Assembly (NCBI RefSeq): GCF_001039005.1
Contig: NZ_LDWR01000021.1
Location: forward strand, 124,001 to 188,000
Source of the DNA: Burkholderia cepacia
Lineage (GTDB): Bacteria; Pseudomonadota; Gammaproteobacteria; Burkholderiales; Burkholderiaceae
Direction: 5' to 3'
Length of the DNA stretch: 64,000 nucleotides
Shown piece by piece: positions 53,105-60,885 of this stretch. Within the stretch, counting starts at the first letter, position 1; every line of letters starts with the position of its first letter. The position numbers and the translations under genes were made by a program. Under the pieces are notes generated by a model that was not told the origin of the DNA, ran no database searches, and was given only the letters and a program-made list of their open reading frames with translations.

Positions 53105-53825
53105 CGGACGGGCGCCGCGATGCTGCCGCTGCTGTCCTTCCGTCGCCCGGGCTCGCGCTGCCGGCCATGCGCGGCCGCGGCGCGCCGAGCGGAAAGAACG
53201 AGCGAAACGGCCGCGCCTCGTCGACCGCGCGCGCGAACGACGGCCGCGCCAACAGACGCTTGCGATACGCAATCACGTTCGCGAACGACGGATCGATCCG
53301 GTGGGTCCAGTCCGCGTAGAACAGGAACGGCGCCGCGCCGCAATCGGCGAGGCTGAAGCGGTCGCCGGCCGCCCATTCGCGATCGGCCATCTTCTTGTCC
53401 AGCCACGCATACGACGTGTCGAGCATCGCGCGCGCATCGGCGACACCCCGCGGATCGCGCTCGTCTTCCCGCCGCAGCGCGTTGTACACGACCTTTTGCT
53501 GCGGCGTCGACACGTAGTTGTCGAAGAAACGATCCATCGCCCGCACCTCGAGCGCCGCATGCGGATCGTCGGGCAACAGACGCACGGGGCCCGGATGGTT
53601 CAGGCCGAGATACTCGATGATGATCGACGCCTCGACCACGGTGCGGCCCGCATCGACGAGCACCGGAAAGCGCTTCAGCGGCCACAGCGCGGTCAGTTCC
53701 TGCATCGGCTTCGGATCGTCGTGTGCGAGCAGGCGATACTCGAACGGCGTGCCGTTCTCGTACAACGCGGTCAGCACCTTCTGGCAGTAGGACGAAAAGG
53801 GATGGGCGTAAAGCGTCGGCATCAT
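53049..53825 (-). CDS. Glutathione S-transferase family protein with antisense-overlapping tail, 258 aa
   Basis: ATG at 53825 follows AGAGG. The N-terminal domain MMPTLYAHPFSSYCQKVLTALYENG has the S-x-x-C-Q-K active-site region, then KRFPVLVDAGRTVVEASIIIEYL. The helical domain has WAAGDRFSLADCGAAPFLFYA. The expected family end comes near residue 222 (ARPFRSFFPLGAP), but the frame continues 35 residues of low-complexity sequence and runs 56 bases into the convergent PAP2 gene. The tail is probably a read-through extension after loss of the original stop. Confidence 0.85.
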   Translation of the reverse strand: MMPTLYAHPFSSYCQKVLTALYENGTPFEYRLLAHDDPKPMQELTALWPLKRFPVLVDAGRTVVEASIIIEYLGLNHPGPVRLLPDDPHAALEVRAMDRFFDNYVSTPQQKVVYNALRREDERDPRGVADARAMLDTSYAWLDKKMADREWAAGDRFSLADCGAAPFLFYADWTHRIDPSFANVIAYRKRLLARPSFARAVDEARPFRSFFPLGAPRPRMAGSASPGDGRTAAAASRRPSVTSCAWPTARASAVRRTA

Positions 53826-53952
53826 CGCGTGACCTCTCAGGGGTTTCGGCGCCGCGTCATGCGGCACCACATGAACGGATACCTTGACGACGAACGGCGC
53901 CGGGCCGTTTCGACATCGGTCCGGAATTTTTTTGTCGCGCAACCTCCGGCCG

Positions 53953-55023
53953 CTACGACCGGCCGTCCATCACGACGCGCCCTTCCGCGCGCCAGCGCAG
54001 CATCCCGCCGCCGAGATTCGCAACCGCGTCGAAGCCGGCCTTCAGCAGGATCACGTTCGCCTGCGCGGACCGTCCGCCGGCCCGGCACACGGTCACGACC
54101 GGCCGGTCGCGTGCGATCTCGCCGGCGCGCGCGGCCAGTTCGCCGAGCGGGATCGGCGTCGCGCCGGGCAGGTGGCCGAGCGGGCCCGTGAATTCGTCCG
54201 GTTCGCGCACGTCGACGACCTGCACAGCCTGCAGATGATCCTCGAGCCATTGCGGATCGATTTCCCAGAACCCGGCGAACGTATAGACGAGCGGCGCCCA
54301 GTCGGGCGCCGCCTGCGCTTCGGGTGCGTTCGCGGCGACGCCGCACTGCAGGTTCGCCGGCACCGCGACGTCGATCTGGCGCGGGTGCGCGAGCCCGAGG
54401 TTGTGCATGTAGCCCGCGAAATCGTCTTCGCTGAGATCGCCGCCGAGGCGCGGATTGAAGCGCCGCTCCTCGCCGACGCTCGTCACCGTGAGGCCGCGAT
54501 AGTCGTGCGCCGGATACAGCAGGCACGCGGCCGGCAACGTGAAGAGCCGGCCGTGCACCGCGCGATACAGCGCGCGCGGGTCGCCCTGCTGGAAGTCGGT
54601 GCGGCCCGTGCCGCGGATCAGCAGGCAATCGCCGGTGAACGCCATCGATTCGTCGTCGAGCACGAGGCTGATGCAGCCGCTCGTGTGGCCGGGCGTCGCG
54701 CGCACGGTCACGTAGCGCGAGCCGAAGGTGCAGCGGTCGCCGTCGTTCAGGTAGCGGTCGGCGCCGTGCGCGCCGCTCGCGTCCGAGATCGCGATCGCGC
54801 TGCCCGTGCGCTGCTTCAGCAGCCACGCGCCCGTCACGTGATCGGCGTGCACGTGCGTGTCGACGGTCGCGACGAGCCGCAGCCCGAGCTCGTCGAGCAG
54901 CGCCACGTCGCGGCGCACCTGCTCGAACACGGGATCGATCAGCAGCGCTTCGCGCGACCCGCGGTCGGCGAGCAGATAGGTGTAGGTCGACGATTGCGGG
55001 TCGAAAAGTTGCCGGAAGATCAT
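53953..55023 (-). CDS. Persulfide dioxygenase-rhodanese fusion protein (PRF), 356 aa
   Basis: Residues 1-240 are an ETHE1-type metallo-beta-lactamase domain: THVHADH (His57, His59, Asp61, His62), TPGHTSGCISL, FTGDCLLIRGTGRTDFQ and YPAHDY supply the mononuclear iron site. Residues 255-356 are a rhodanese domain with the active-site loop VCRAGGRS (Cys about 313). The same fusion is known from Burkholderia phytofirmans, where it oxidises glutathione persulfide to sulfite and forms thiosulfate. It detoxifies sulfide; the sulfite could be handled by SorAB elsewhere in this window. Confidence 0.93.
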   Translation of the reverse strand: MIFRQLFDPQSSTYTYLLADRGSREALLIDPVFEQVRRDVALLDELGLRLVATVDTHVHADHVTGAWLLKQRTGSAIAISDASGAHGADRYLNDGDRCTFGSRYVTVRATPGHTSGCISLVLDDESMAFTGDCLLIRGTGRTDFQQGDPRALYRAVHGRLFTLPAACLLYPAHDYRGLTVTSVGEERRFNPRLGGDLSEDDFAGYMHNLGLAHPRQIDVAVPANLQCGVAANAPEAQAAPDWAPLVYTFAGFWEIDPQWLEDHLQAVQVVDVREPDEFTGPLGHLPGATPIPLGELAARAGEIARDRPVVTVCRAGGRSAQANVILLKAGFDAVANLGGGMLRWRAEGRVVMDGRS

Positions 55024-55620
55024 CGCGAGGTCGCTCCGTCGCCTGTTCAGGTTGGTGTTGTCCGGCCGGTACGCTGTGCGCCGCCGACGCGCGGGCCGGC
55101 GGGCGCGCGTGCCGCCCCGTCGCGTGCGTGCCGCGCCGCATGATCCGGCAACACGCGGCTACGTCTGCTGCGTATCGTCGTCCGGCACCGACGTCGGCAT
55201 GATGACAGCGCCGCCGGGCAACCGGCGCCGCGCCTGCCGCGTTTCGCACATTCATACAGCGTAGATCAAAATTCGCGCGCCGCCGTACCCAGCGCGACAG
55301 CCGATTCCGATGACGAATGACGCGCGGCGGGACGATTCGCCACGCCCGGACGATTGCGCACGCTGCCCTGCACTACGGGCTGTTCTCGTCCCCGTTCACA
55401 GGAATTCCACCGACATGTCGATGACGATCGATCAGAGACGAAGACGCATAAATCGTTAGTCTCGCGCCGGTCAAAACGCAGGCCATCAACGTTTTACAGA
55501 CTTTTATTTGGTTTCGCGACTATCGGGCTTTGTCGCGGGCAAGTTGCCTGACTTGCCGCACTCGACCAGCTCCGCCGCATGATCGATGGCGCTCGCGTCG
55601 ACTGAAGAAGCAAAAAGGCA
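55024..55620. other. Gene-poor stretch at the border of the accessory region
   Basis: No supportable gene. The first 230 bases are G+C rich, while from about 55400 base composition drops clearly (AAATCGTTAGTC, TTTTACAGACTTTTATTTGG). The change marks the left edge of the foreign-looking segment that runs to about 57370. Confidence 0.5.
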
Positions 55621-55654
55621 GTAGCGCCACAAGCCATCCTGCTTGTGGCGCTAC
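55621..55654 (-). terminator. Perfect 14-bp hairpin terminator of the small accessory genes
   Basis: GTAGCGCCACAAGC-CATCCT-GCTTGTGGCGCTAC. On the minus strand it is followed by TGCCTTTTTGC. It lies 20 bases after the stop of the 80-residue gene at 55675-55917 and so marks the end of a minus-strand transcript. Confidence 0.75.
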
Positions 55655-55674
55655 GTTGTCACTTCTTCACCGGG

Positions 55675-55917
55675 TCAATGCCCCCAACACTGCGCACCCC
55701 GGATGTACCCGGGAATCGCCCCGGAGTTGTGCCTACATGGGTCGATCCTCTGAAGTGCCGCCACGTAATTGATCGTCAACGAATCGACGATGCTGTCGAT
55801 CTGCGCGATTTGGGTACCTTGCTCGGGCGTAAAACAATCAGCATCCACATGAGCCGGATCAGACTGCCACGGACCGCCGACGGTACCGGCGAGGTCAGCA
55901 GGCAGCTTATGCCTCAC
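55675..55917 (-). CDS. Unrecognised small accessory protein, 80 aa
   Basis: GTG start at 55917, overlapping the stop of the preceding small gene by 11 bases. The product is neutral to acidic with a coding-like sequence (HVDADCFTPEQGTQIAQIDSIVDSLTINYVAALQ) rather than the arginine-rich look of shadow frames. No signal peptide or membrane segment. The ribosome-binding site is weak, so translation may depend on the upstream gene. A perfect terminator follows. Family not recognised; likely cargo of a former mobile element. Confidence 0.42.
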   Translation of the reverse strand: MRHKLPADLAGTVGGPWQSDPAHVDADCFTPEQGTQIAQIDSIVDSLTINYVAALQRIDPCRHNSGAIPGYIRGAQCWGH

Positions 55918-56224
55918 GTCCGAAACTGGGGTGGCGAATCAATCTCCGAGCACGCTTCCTCGCATTGAAGCAGACCTTCAGATCTTCGGGCGGACTGGTT
56001 CCGGTGTGTTTGCCCTGTGCCCGCCAGCGGCGTGGCAAAGGGAAGTGGCGAAACCGCAATCGGACTCGCAACGTGAGTTCCTGCATCGTCTCAATTCGAA
56101 TCGCCTTGACAAAACATAGCAAGGCGTCCCTCGATCCAGACACACTGCTGTATTCCTGTTCGCCGATTCGCGCCTCCAAGAGCACCGCAAGTCCGGACTC
56201 CCGCGCTATTTTCATTACGTCCAT
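55907..56224 (-). CDS. Unrecognised small accessory protein, possibly frameshifted, 105 aa
   Basis: ATG at 56224 lies eight bases after a perfect AGGAGG. The first half (MDVMKIARESGLAVLLEARI, then GEQEYSSVSGSRDALLCFVKAI) looks like short proteins common in Burkholderia prophages and islands that carry an S-V-S-G-S-x-x-A-L-x-x-F motif. After about residue 52 the sequence becomes arginine-rich (RVRLRFRHFPLPRRWRAQ), which suggests a frameshift or decayed end. It precedes and slightly overlaps the 80-residue gene. Function unknown. Confidence 0.42.
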   Translation of the reverse strand: MDVMKIARESGLAVLLEARIGEQEYSSVSGSRDALLCFVKAIRIETMQELTLRVRLRFRHFPLPRRWRAQGKHTGTSPPEDLKVCFNARKRARRLIRHPSFGREA

Positions 56225-56617
56225 GTTCATCGCCTCCTGCGCCTTTGCGACTCGACGCCCGATCAGTTTTGCTCCCGGTGACTGCGCACCTTTCATGCCT
56301 CGCAGGGCAACCCTGGCCAGCACTGAAATTGCACGCTGTGGATGGTTCGCGTACGACGAGCTTGATGCCCTGTCTGCCAGCGTCCCGATAAAGGAAATCA
56401 ACGAACCGCTTCGACATCGACAACGATTGGCGTATGGCCGATGTCCACTAGCGACGTCGCCTGCGCGCAAAGGGGTGCGTCCTGCCCCATGCTGTAGCAA
56501 ACTCGTGGCACGCAAAAAAACGCTCGCAGCGGGCTTTTCCTTTGAGGTACTGGCTATTGGTTGACAGGACCCAAACAGGTAGCGTCGCTCACGAATCGAA
56601 CACCTTGCCAAACTGCA

Positions 56618-56857
56618 TCAGCGTCCATTCGCGTACGAAAGCTGCTCGATCGACGCCGAAACAACGCTCAACACGTGCCGCACGACCTCCTCTTCCGTCA
56701 TACCTGAATCGAGGTACGTACGCACGCTCATGGACCGGGGCTGACAGGATCCGAACTCGTCGTCGACGATGTAGACCTTCGCCATGCCGGTACCTGCCGC
56801 CAGAAATACCTGGACGGTTTGGTTGCCAACTACCGTGCACATGCTCAGGGAACCCAT
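56618..56857 (-). CDS. Unrecognised small accessory protein, 79 aa
   Basis: ATG at 56857 follows GGAGAGG at about four bases; a second ATG (MCTVVGNQ) lies five codons later. The sequence is coding-like: VQVFLAAGTGMAKVYIVDDEFGS, then VRTYLDSGMTEEEVVRHVLSVV. It appears to be a soluble alpha/beta protein with an acidic IVDDEFG strand-turn and a C-terminal helix. No known family. A weak hairpin with seven T (CGCT-GCG-AGCG, about 56510-56530) could terminate it on the minus strand. It sits within the island remnant. Confidence 0.45.
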   Translation of the reverse strand: MGSLSMCTVVGNQTVQVFLAAGTGMAKVYIVDDEFGSCQPRSMSVRTYLDSGMTEEEVVRHVLSVVSASIEQLSYANGR

Positions 56858-57187
56858 CCTGCCTCTCCAGTCACTTTGTCGCGAACTCAGTATGCGCGCG
56901 AGCGACAGGCGCTATTCACCTATAAACCAACCCTTTCGTATCTCGTCTCGGTAAATTCGCCCTCATCGAGCGCTTTTGACTTACTTGCATCGTCCCGCGC
57001 CGCTTGACGAACTCACGCCCAAGTTCGACAAGCGATGAGAGTCCGCGCCGGCATTGCCAGTTCGCGCGTCGCCGTACATCGCGATGCAGCCGGAGCGTGG
57101 TGTGCAGTTCGTCTGGATTTGAGTAAGCGCCCCGTACCCGAATTGGGAAATTCATACGAGAACCACACCTACGAGAGAACATATGGC
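56858..57187. other. Decayed stretch of the island remnant
   Basis: No intact gene. On the minus strand a short open stretch ending at about 56934 reads ASKSKALDEGEFTETRYERV, coding-like but without a start codon (a stop precedes it), so it is probably the end of a broken gene. Confidence 0.35.
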
Positions 57188-57325
57188 ATGGTTCTCCGGT
57201 ATGCGCACCTCGCGCCCGACCATCTGGCTCAACATGCCGAATCGGTCACGGTTGGGTCCCAGGGTGTGCCTATTTTCGACGCCGCATTTACCCGCCCGGC
57301 GTCGTGCTCAACCGCAGCGCGATAA
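57188..57325 (+). pseudogene. C-terminal fragment of a tyrosine recombinase (phage integrase)
   Basis: The 45-residue frame opens MVLRYAHLAPDHLAQHAESV, the end of the integrase catalytic domain where the nucleophile tyrosine lies in R-Y-A-H-L. The preceding parts (R-H-x-x-R box and core-binding domain) are absent: upstream sequence does not continue the family pattern. It is therefore the tail of a truncated integrase and marks the right edge of the foreign segment, 55 bases before argP. Confidence 0.7.
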
Positions 57326-57379
57326 CTGGCGAGGCTTTATTGGTTTGAGTAACACAATCTGTCACGGTTAATCTGATAC

Positions 57380-58288
57380 ATGTCTCTGACGATCGATCCG
57401 AAGCAGGCCGCCGCGCTGCTGGCCGTCGCCGACACCGGCAGCTTCGAGCAGGCGGCCGTGCGCCTGCACGTGACCGCGTCCGCCGTCACGCAGCGGGTCC
57501 GCGCGCTGGAAGCGAGCCTCGGCACGCCGCTCGTGCTGCGCACGCGCCCGTGCCGCCCGACGGTGGCCGGGCAGCGCGTGCTGCAGCACCTGCGCCGCGT
57601 CGCGCTGCTGCAGGCCGACCTGCAAAGCACACTCGCGACCGAGCGCGCATCGCCGATCTCCGTGACGATCGCGCTGAACGCCGACAGCCTCGGTACGTGG
57701 TTCCTGCCCGCGCTGACCTCCGTGCTCGCGGGCGAGCGCATCCTGTTCGAGCTGATCGTCGAGGATCAGGACCACACGTTCGCGCTGCTCGAAAGCGGCA
57801 TGGCCGTGGGCTGCGTGACGACCGAGCCGAAGCCGATGCGCGGCTGCATCGCGACGCCGCTCGGCACGATGCGCTACCGGCTGCTCGCGGCCGCCGCGTT
57901 CGCAGTGCGCTGGTTTCCGCGCGGGCTGAACCGCACGAGCGCGCGCAAGGCGCCCGTCGTCGCATATTCGCGGCGCGACACGCTGCAGTCGTCGTTCCTG
58001 AAGGAGAAGTTCGGGTTGCCCGAAGGCGCCTACCCGTGCCACTACGTGCCGGGCACCCATTCGCATTTCGCGGCGGTGCGGCACGGGCTCGGTTACGCGA
58101 TGGTGCCGGAGCCGCTGATCGGCACCGCACCGCTCGACGTGCAGGGGCTCGTCGATCTCGCACCCGCGCATCCGACCGACGTCACGCTGTACTGGCACGC
58201 GTGGACCGTGCAGTCGCCGACGATGGCGTCGCTGTCCGCGCGGGTCGTCGAAGCGGCGCGCCGGTTGCTCGCGCCGCTGCCGAAATGA
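57380..58288 (+). CDS. argP: LysR-type regulator ArgP (LysG/IciA group), 302 aa
   Basis: The start SLTIDPKQAAALLAVADTGSFEQAAVRLHVTASAVTQRVRALEASLGTPLVLRTRPCRPTVAG, read in pieces, is the characteristic ArgP HTH, with the V-T-x-S-A-V-T-Q-R-V-R-A-L-E recognition helix. The effector domain has HSHFAAVRHGLGYAMVPE near residue 230. ArgP senses lysine and arginine and activates the divergent exporter lysE/argO in most relatives. Here the divergent position is taken by island remnants and no lysE is present, so its target is elsewhere or lost. Confidence 0.9.
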   Translation: MSLTIDPKQAAALLAVADTGSFEQAAVRLHVTASAVTQRVRALEASLGTPLVLRTRPCRPTVAGQRVLQHLRRVALLQADLQSTLATERASPISVTIALNADSLGTWFLPALTSVLAGERILFELIVEDQDHTFALLESGMAVGCVTTEPKPMRGCIATPLGTMRYRLLAAAAFAVRWFPRGLNRTSARKAPVVAYSRRDTLQSSFLKEKFGLPEGAYPCHYVPGTHSHFAAVRHGLGYAMVPEPLIGTAPLDVQGLVDLAPAHPTDVTLYWHAWTVQSPTMASLSARVVEAARRLLAPLPK

Positions 58289-58320
58289 CATGAGCCGGTG
58301 ACGGGCCCGGCCCGCGGCCG

Positions 58321-59334
58321 TTACGCGCGACGCTGCGAGAAATACGCGCCGACCGCGTCGAGGAACGCGTCGATATCCGCGCGCGATACGTCGCAGTGGG
58401 TGACGAAGCGCGACGCGTACAGCATCTGCGTGAGGATCCCGCGCGCCTTGAGCCACGCCTCGAGCGGCGCGCAATCGGCTTCGGGGAATTGCGCGAACAC
58501 CATGTTCGTCGCATGCGACAGCACCTTCACACCTTCGATGCGCGCGAGGCCTGCCGCGAGATGCGCGGCATTCGCGTGATCGTCCGCGAGGCGCTCGACG
58601 TTGTGGTCGAGCGCATACAGGCACGCCGCCGCGAGAATGCCCGACTGCCGCATCCCGCCGCCGAGCACCTTGCGCCAGCGCGCCGCGCGCTCGATCAACG
58701 CCGGGCTGCCGACCAGCACGGAGCCGACCGGTGCGCCGAGCCCTTTCGAGAAGCAGATCGACACGCTGTCGAACGGTGCGCACAGCTCGGCGATCGGACG
58801 GCCCGATGCGACGGCCGCGTTGCACACGCGCGCGCCGTCGAGGTGCGCGGACAGCCCACGGCTGCGCGCGAACGCGACGGCTTCCTCGACATAAGCTTCC
58901 GGCAAGACCTGGCCGCCGATCGTGTTCTCGAGCGCGAGCAGGCGCGTGCGGGCAAAGTGATTGTCAATCGGCTTGATCGCCGCGGCGATCTTCGCGAGCG
59001 GCAGCGTGCCGTCCGGCGCGTTCTCGATCGGCTGCGGCTGGATGCTGCCCAGCACGGCCGCGCCGCCGCCTTCGTACTTGTAGGTGTGCGCGAGCTGGCC
59101 GACGATGTATTCGTCGCCGCGCTCGCAATGGGCCATCAGTGCGGCCAGGTTGCTCTGCGTGCCGCTCGGGAAGAACAGGCCGGCTTCCTTGCCGGCCCGC
59201 TCGGCCGTGACCGACTGCAGGCGCAGCACGGTCGGGTCGTCGCCCCAGACGTCGTCGCCGACTTCGGCGGCAGTCATCGCGGCCAGCATGGCCTGGCTGG
59301 GACGTGTCACGGTATCGCTGCGTAAATCGATCAT
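58321..59334 (-). CDS. ltaE: Low-specificity L-threonine aldolase, 337 aa
   Basis: PLP-dependent fold type I enzyme. The opening MIDLRSDTVTRPSQAMLAAMTAAEVGDDVWGDDPTVLRLQ is diagnostic, HLDGARVCNAAVA carries the cofactor-contacting Asp, and the PLP lysine lies in SICFSKGLGAPVGSVL (about residue 200). It splits L-threonine or L-allo-threonine into glycine and acetaldehyde. It is convergent with argP, 32 bases apart. Length normal for LtaE. Confidence 0.94.
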   Translation of the reverse strand: MIDLRSDTVTRPSQAMLAAMTAAEVGDDVWGDDPTVLRLQSVTAERAGKEAGLFFPSGTQSNLAALMAHCERGDEYIVGQLAHTYKYEGGGAAVLGSIQPQPIENAPDGTLPLAKIAAAIKPIDNHFARTRLLALENTIGGQVLPEAYVEEAVAFARSRGLSAHLDGARVCNAAVASGRPIAELCAPFDSVSICFSKGLGAPVGSVLVGSPALIERAARWRKVLGGGMRQSGILAAACLYALDHNVERLADDHANAAHLAAGLARIEGVKVLSHATNMVFAQFPEADCAPLEAWLKARGILTQMLYASRFVTHCDVSRADIDAFLDAVGAYFSQRRA

Positions 59335-59497
59335 CGCTGTGCCTTGAGTAAACGCGGACCGGAACCCATGCGCCCGGCCCTGCCGAAACGAGACTCAGAG
59401 TGTACGCAATTCACGCAGCGCCTGCCCATGGTCGATCGTCGATCGCGCCCCGGCGCGTGCGGTACGCCCACGCCGGCGCAACCGGTGAACGCCGACG

Positions 59498-60037
59498 TCA
59501 ATACCGCGGCGGCGGCGGCTGGACACCCGCGGGCGGCATCGGCGGCGCCGCGCGCGGTGCGCCCCCGCCATATCCGCCGCCGCCACCGCCGCTCATCCCG
59601 CCCGGCACCGGCACGCGGTTGCCCGTCGCATACATGCACTGCAGGTACGCGTAGTCGTAGCGGCGCTGAATGTCGTAGGCCGAGCCCTGCGCGGCGCCCG
59701 CGCCGACGACGCTGCCCGCGAGCAGCCCGGCGCCCGCGCCGACGGCCGCACCGGTACCGCCGTTGAACGCAGCGCCGGCCGCGGCACCCAGCGCGGTGCC
59801 GACGGCCGCGCTACCGACCGCGCTCGCGGTCGCGGCCTGCCCGGCACTCACGCCGCCCGATTGCTGGAATGCGTACTGGCGGCAGCTTCCGTCGTCGGCG
59901 CGGAACTGGTCGAACGACTTGCCGGTGCCCGGCAGCGCCATCACGCTCGGCCCGGTCGGCATGTATGCGCATGCGCCAAGGAGGCCGGCCAGCGCCAGCG
60001 CGGCCGGCACGTGCACGAATCGAAATGCGGATTTCAT
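59498..60037 (-). CDS. Glycine-zipper lipoprotein, 179 aa
   Basis: A type II signal peptide ends in the lipobox LLGAC (Cys23). The mature part starts YMPTGPSVMALPGTGKSFDQF and holds the motif DDGSCRQYAFQ. A glycine zipper (about residues 67-120, repeated GTALGAAAGAAF and GAGAGLLAGSVVGAGAA) follows, then AYDIQRRYDYAYLQCMYATGNRVP with a second cysteine, and a Gly/Pro-rich tail. This is a recognisable proteobacterial outer-membrane lipoprotein family of unknown function, often induced under envelope stress. Confidence 0.82.
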   Translation of the reverse strand: MKSAFRFVHVPAALALAGLLGACAYMPTGPSVMALPGTGKSFDQFRADDGSCRQYAFQQSGGVSAGQAATASAVGSAAVGTALGAAAGAAFNGGTGAAVGAGAGLLAGSVVGAGAAQGSAYDIQRRYDYAYLQCMYATGNRVPVPGGMSGGGGGGYGGGAPRAAPPMPPAGVQPPPPRY

Positions 60038-60050
60038 CGTCGCGCCTCCG

Positions 60051-60383
60051 TCACTGCGGCCGCGCCGGCACCGATCGCCAGCCCGACTTGCAGGTCTTCA
60101 CATATGGGTAGTAGTGCCTCGACGCGTCGCAGTAGTACCAGAGGTTCGCGTCGCCGTCGTCTTGCGGCTGCCCCTTCTCGACATATTCGGGAGGCGGGCC
60201 GGGATCGACCGGTACCGCGATGACGGGCGGCGGGTAGTAGTAGGGCGCGGGAACGACAGGGTAGTAATACGGGTAGCTGAAGCCGGGGCCGACATAGACC
60301 CCGACCCGGGCGGCATGCGCCAAGCCGCCCGTCGCGAGCGCCACCGCGGCTGCCGCGCCCAGCGCGAGCTTCAATCCATTCAC
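60051..60383 (-). CDS. Exported Tyr/Pro-rich small protein, 110 aa
   Basis: GTG at 60383, eight bases after GGAG, gives a signal peptide (LKLALGAAAAVALATGGLAHA-A). The mature part has a run of Tyr and Pro (YPYYYPVVPAPYYYPPP), then VEKGQPQDDGDANLWYYCDASRHYYPYVKTCKSGWRSVP, whose W-Y-Y-C-D-x-S-x-x-Y-Y-P-Y-V-x-x-C motif is shared by many small Burkholderia envelope proteins. The two cysteines likely form a disulfide. It starts 13 bases before the glycine-zipper lipoprotein gene on the same strand; probably one operon. Confidence 0.8.
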   Translation of the reverse strand: MNGLKLALGAAAAVALATGGLAHAARVGVYVGPGFSYPYYYPVVPAPYYYPPPVIAVPVDPGPPPEYVEKGQPQDDGDANLWYYCDASRHYYPYVKTCKSGWRSVPARPQ

Positions 60384-60656
60384 GTCACGTTCTCCGACAG
60401 GCCGGTTCGCCGATGCGAACCCGATACCCCGCACGCTACGCCGCACGCGATCCGGCATCCATTACGGGCGACCCCGCCAATGTTGCGCGACGTTACCCGT
60501 GTGACAGCCGCCACCGGCGACGGCCCGCCGGCACGGGCGTTCGCGTTACGCATTAACACGGCGAAACCGATCGGCCGTGAACGGCGCCGCGCGCCGGCCG
60601 CCCGGCGCGCAATTTCCGCAGGCGCGAAACCGTTCCGATGACGCGACGCGCCATAT

Positions 60657-60672
60657 TGACGCACGTGCGTCA
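60657..60672. promoter_or_regulatory. 16-bp perfect palindrome upstream of cioAB
   Basis: TGACGCAC-GTGCGTCA. A strict palindrome, 41 bases before the start of the FNR box, suitable for a dimeric regulator that I cannot name. Confidence 0.55.
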
Positions 60673-60712
60673 GACCGCCGCGCCGCGGCCGCGCGCGCGG
60701 CGGACGGCCTTC

Positions 60713-60726
60713 TTGATACGAATCAA
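60713..60726. promoter_or_regulatory. FNR/ANR box upstream of cioA
   Basis: TTGAT-ACGA-ATCAA matches the FNR/ANR consensus TTGAT-N4-ATCAA exactly. It lies 160 bases before the cioA start, fitting oxygen-dependent control of this terminal oxidase. Confidence 0.78.
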
Positions 60727-60885
60727 CGATTTATCCCGAAATCGCGCGCGGCGGGCTGGACATCTGCGACGAGTTGGCACATTTCGCGGTGCAACATCGC
60801 GGCACATACTCCAGCCAACCCCGACGCCTGTCCGTCGGGGTCCGCCGGCACCCGTCGGCGGGTATCGTCAGCTTCGGTCAACTGT

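Larger units (their letters stand above)
60384..60885. promoter_or_regulatory. Regulatory region between the envelope proteins and cioAB
   Basis: No gene in these 502 bases. Two operator-like elements face cioA: a 16-bp perfect palindrome at 60657-60672 and an FNR/ANR box at 60713-60726, listed separately. Confidence 0.6.

Noticed and set aside
55354..55551. 65-residue plus-strand frame at the left edge of the island remnant
   Set aside because: No start signal, very basic, and reads across the compositional boundary.
55965..56564. 199-residue plus-strand frame opposite the small minus-strand gene
   Set aside because: The minus strand has a perfect Shine-Dalgarno and better composition; the plus frame has neither.
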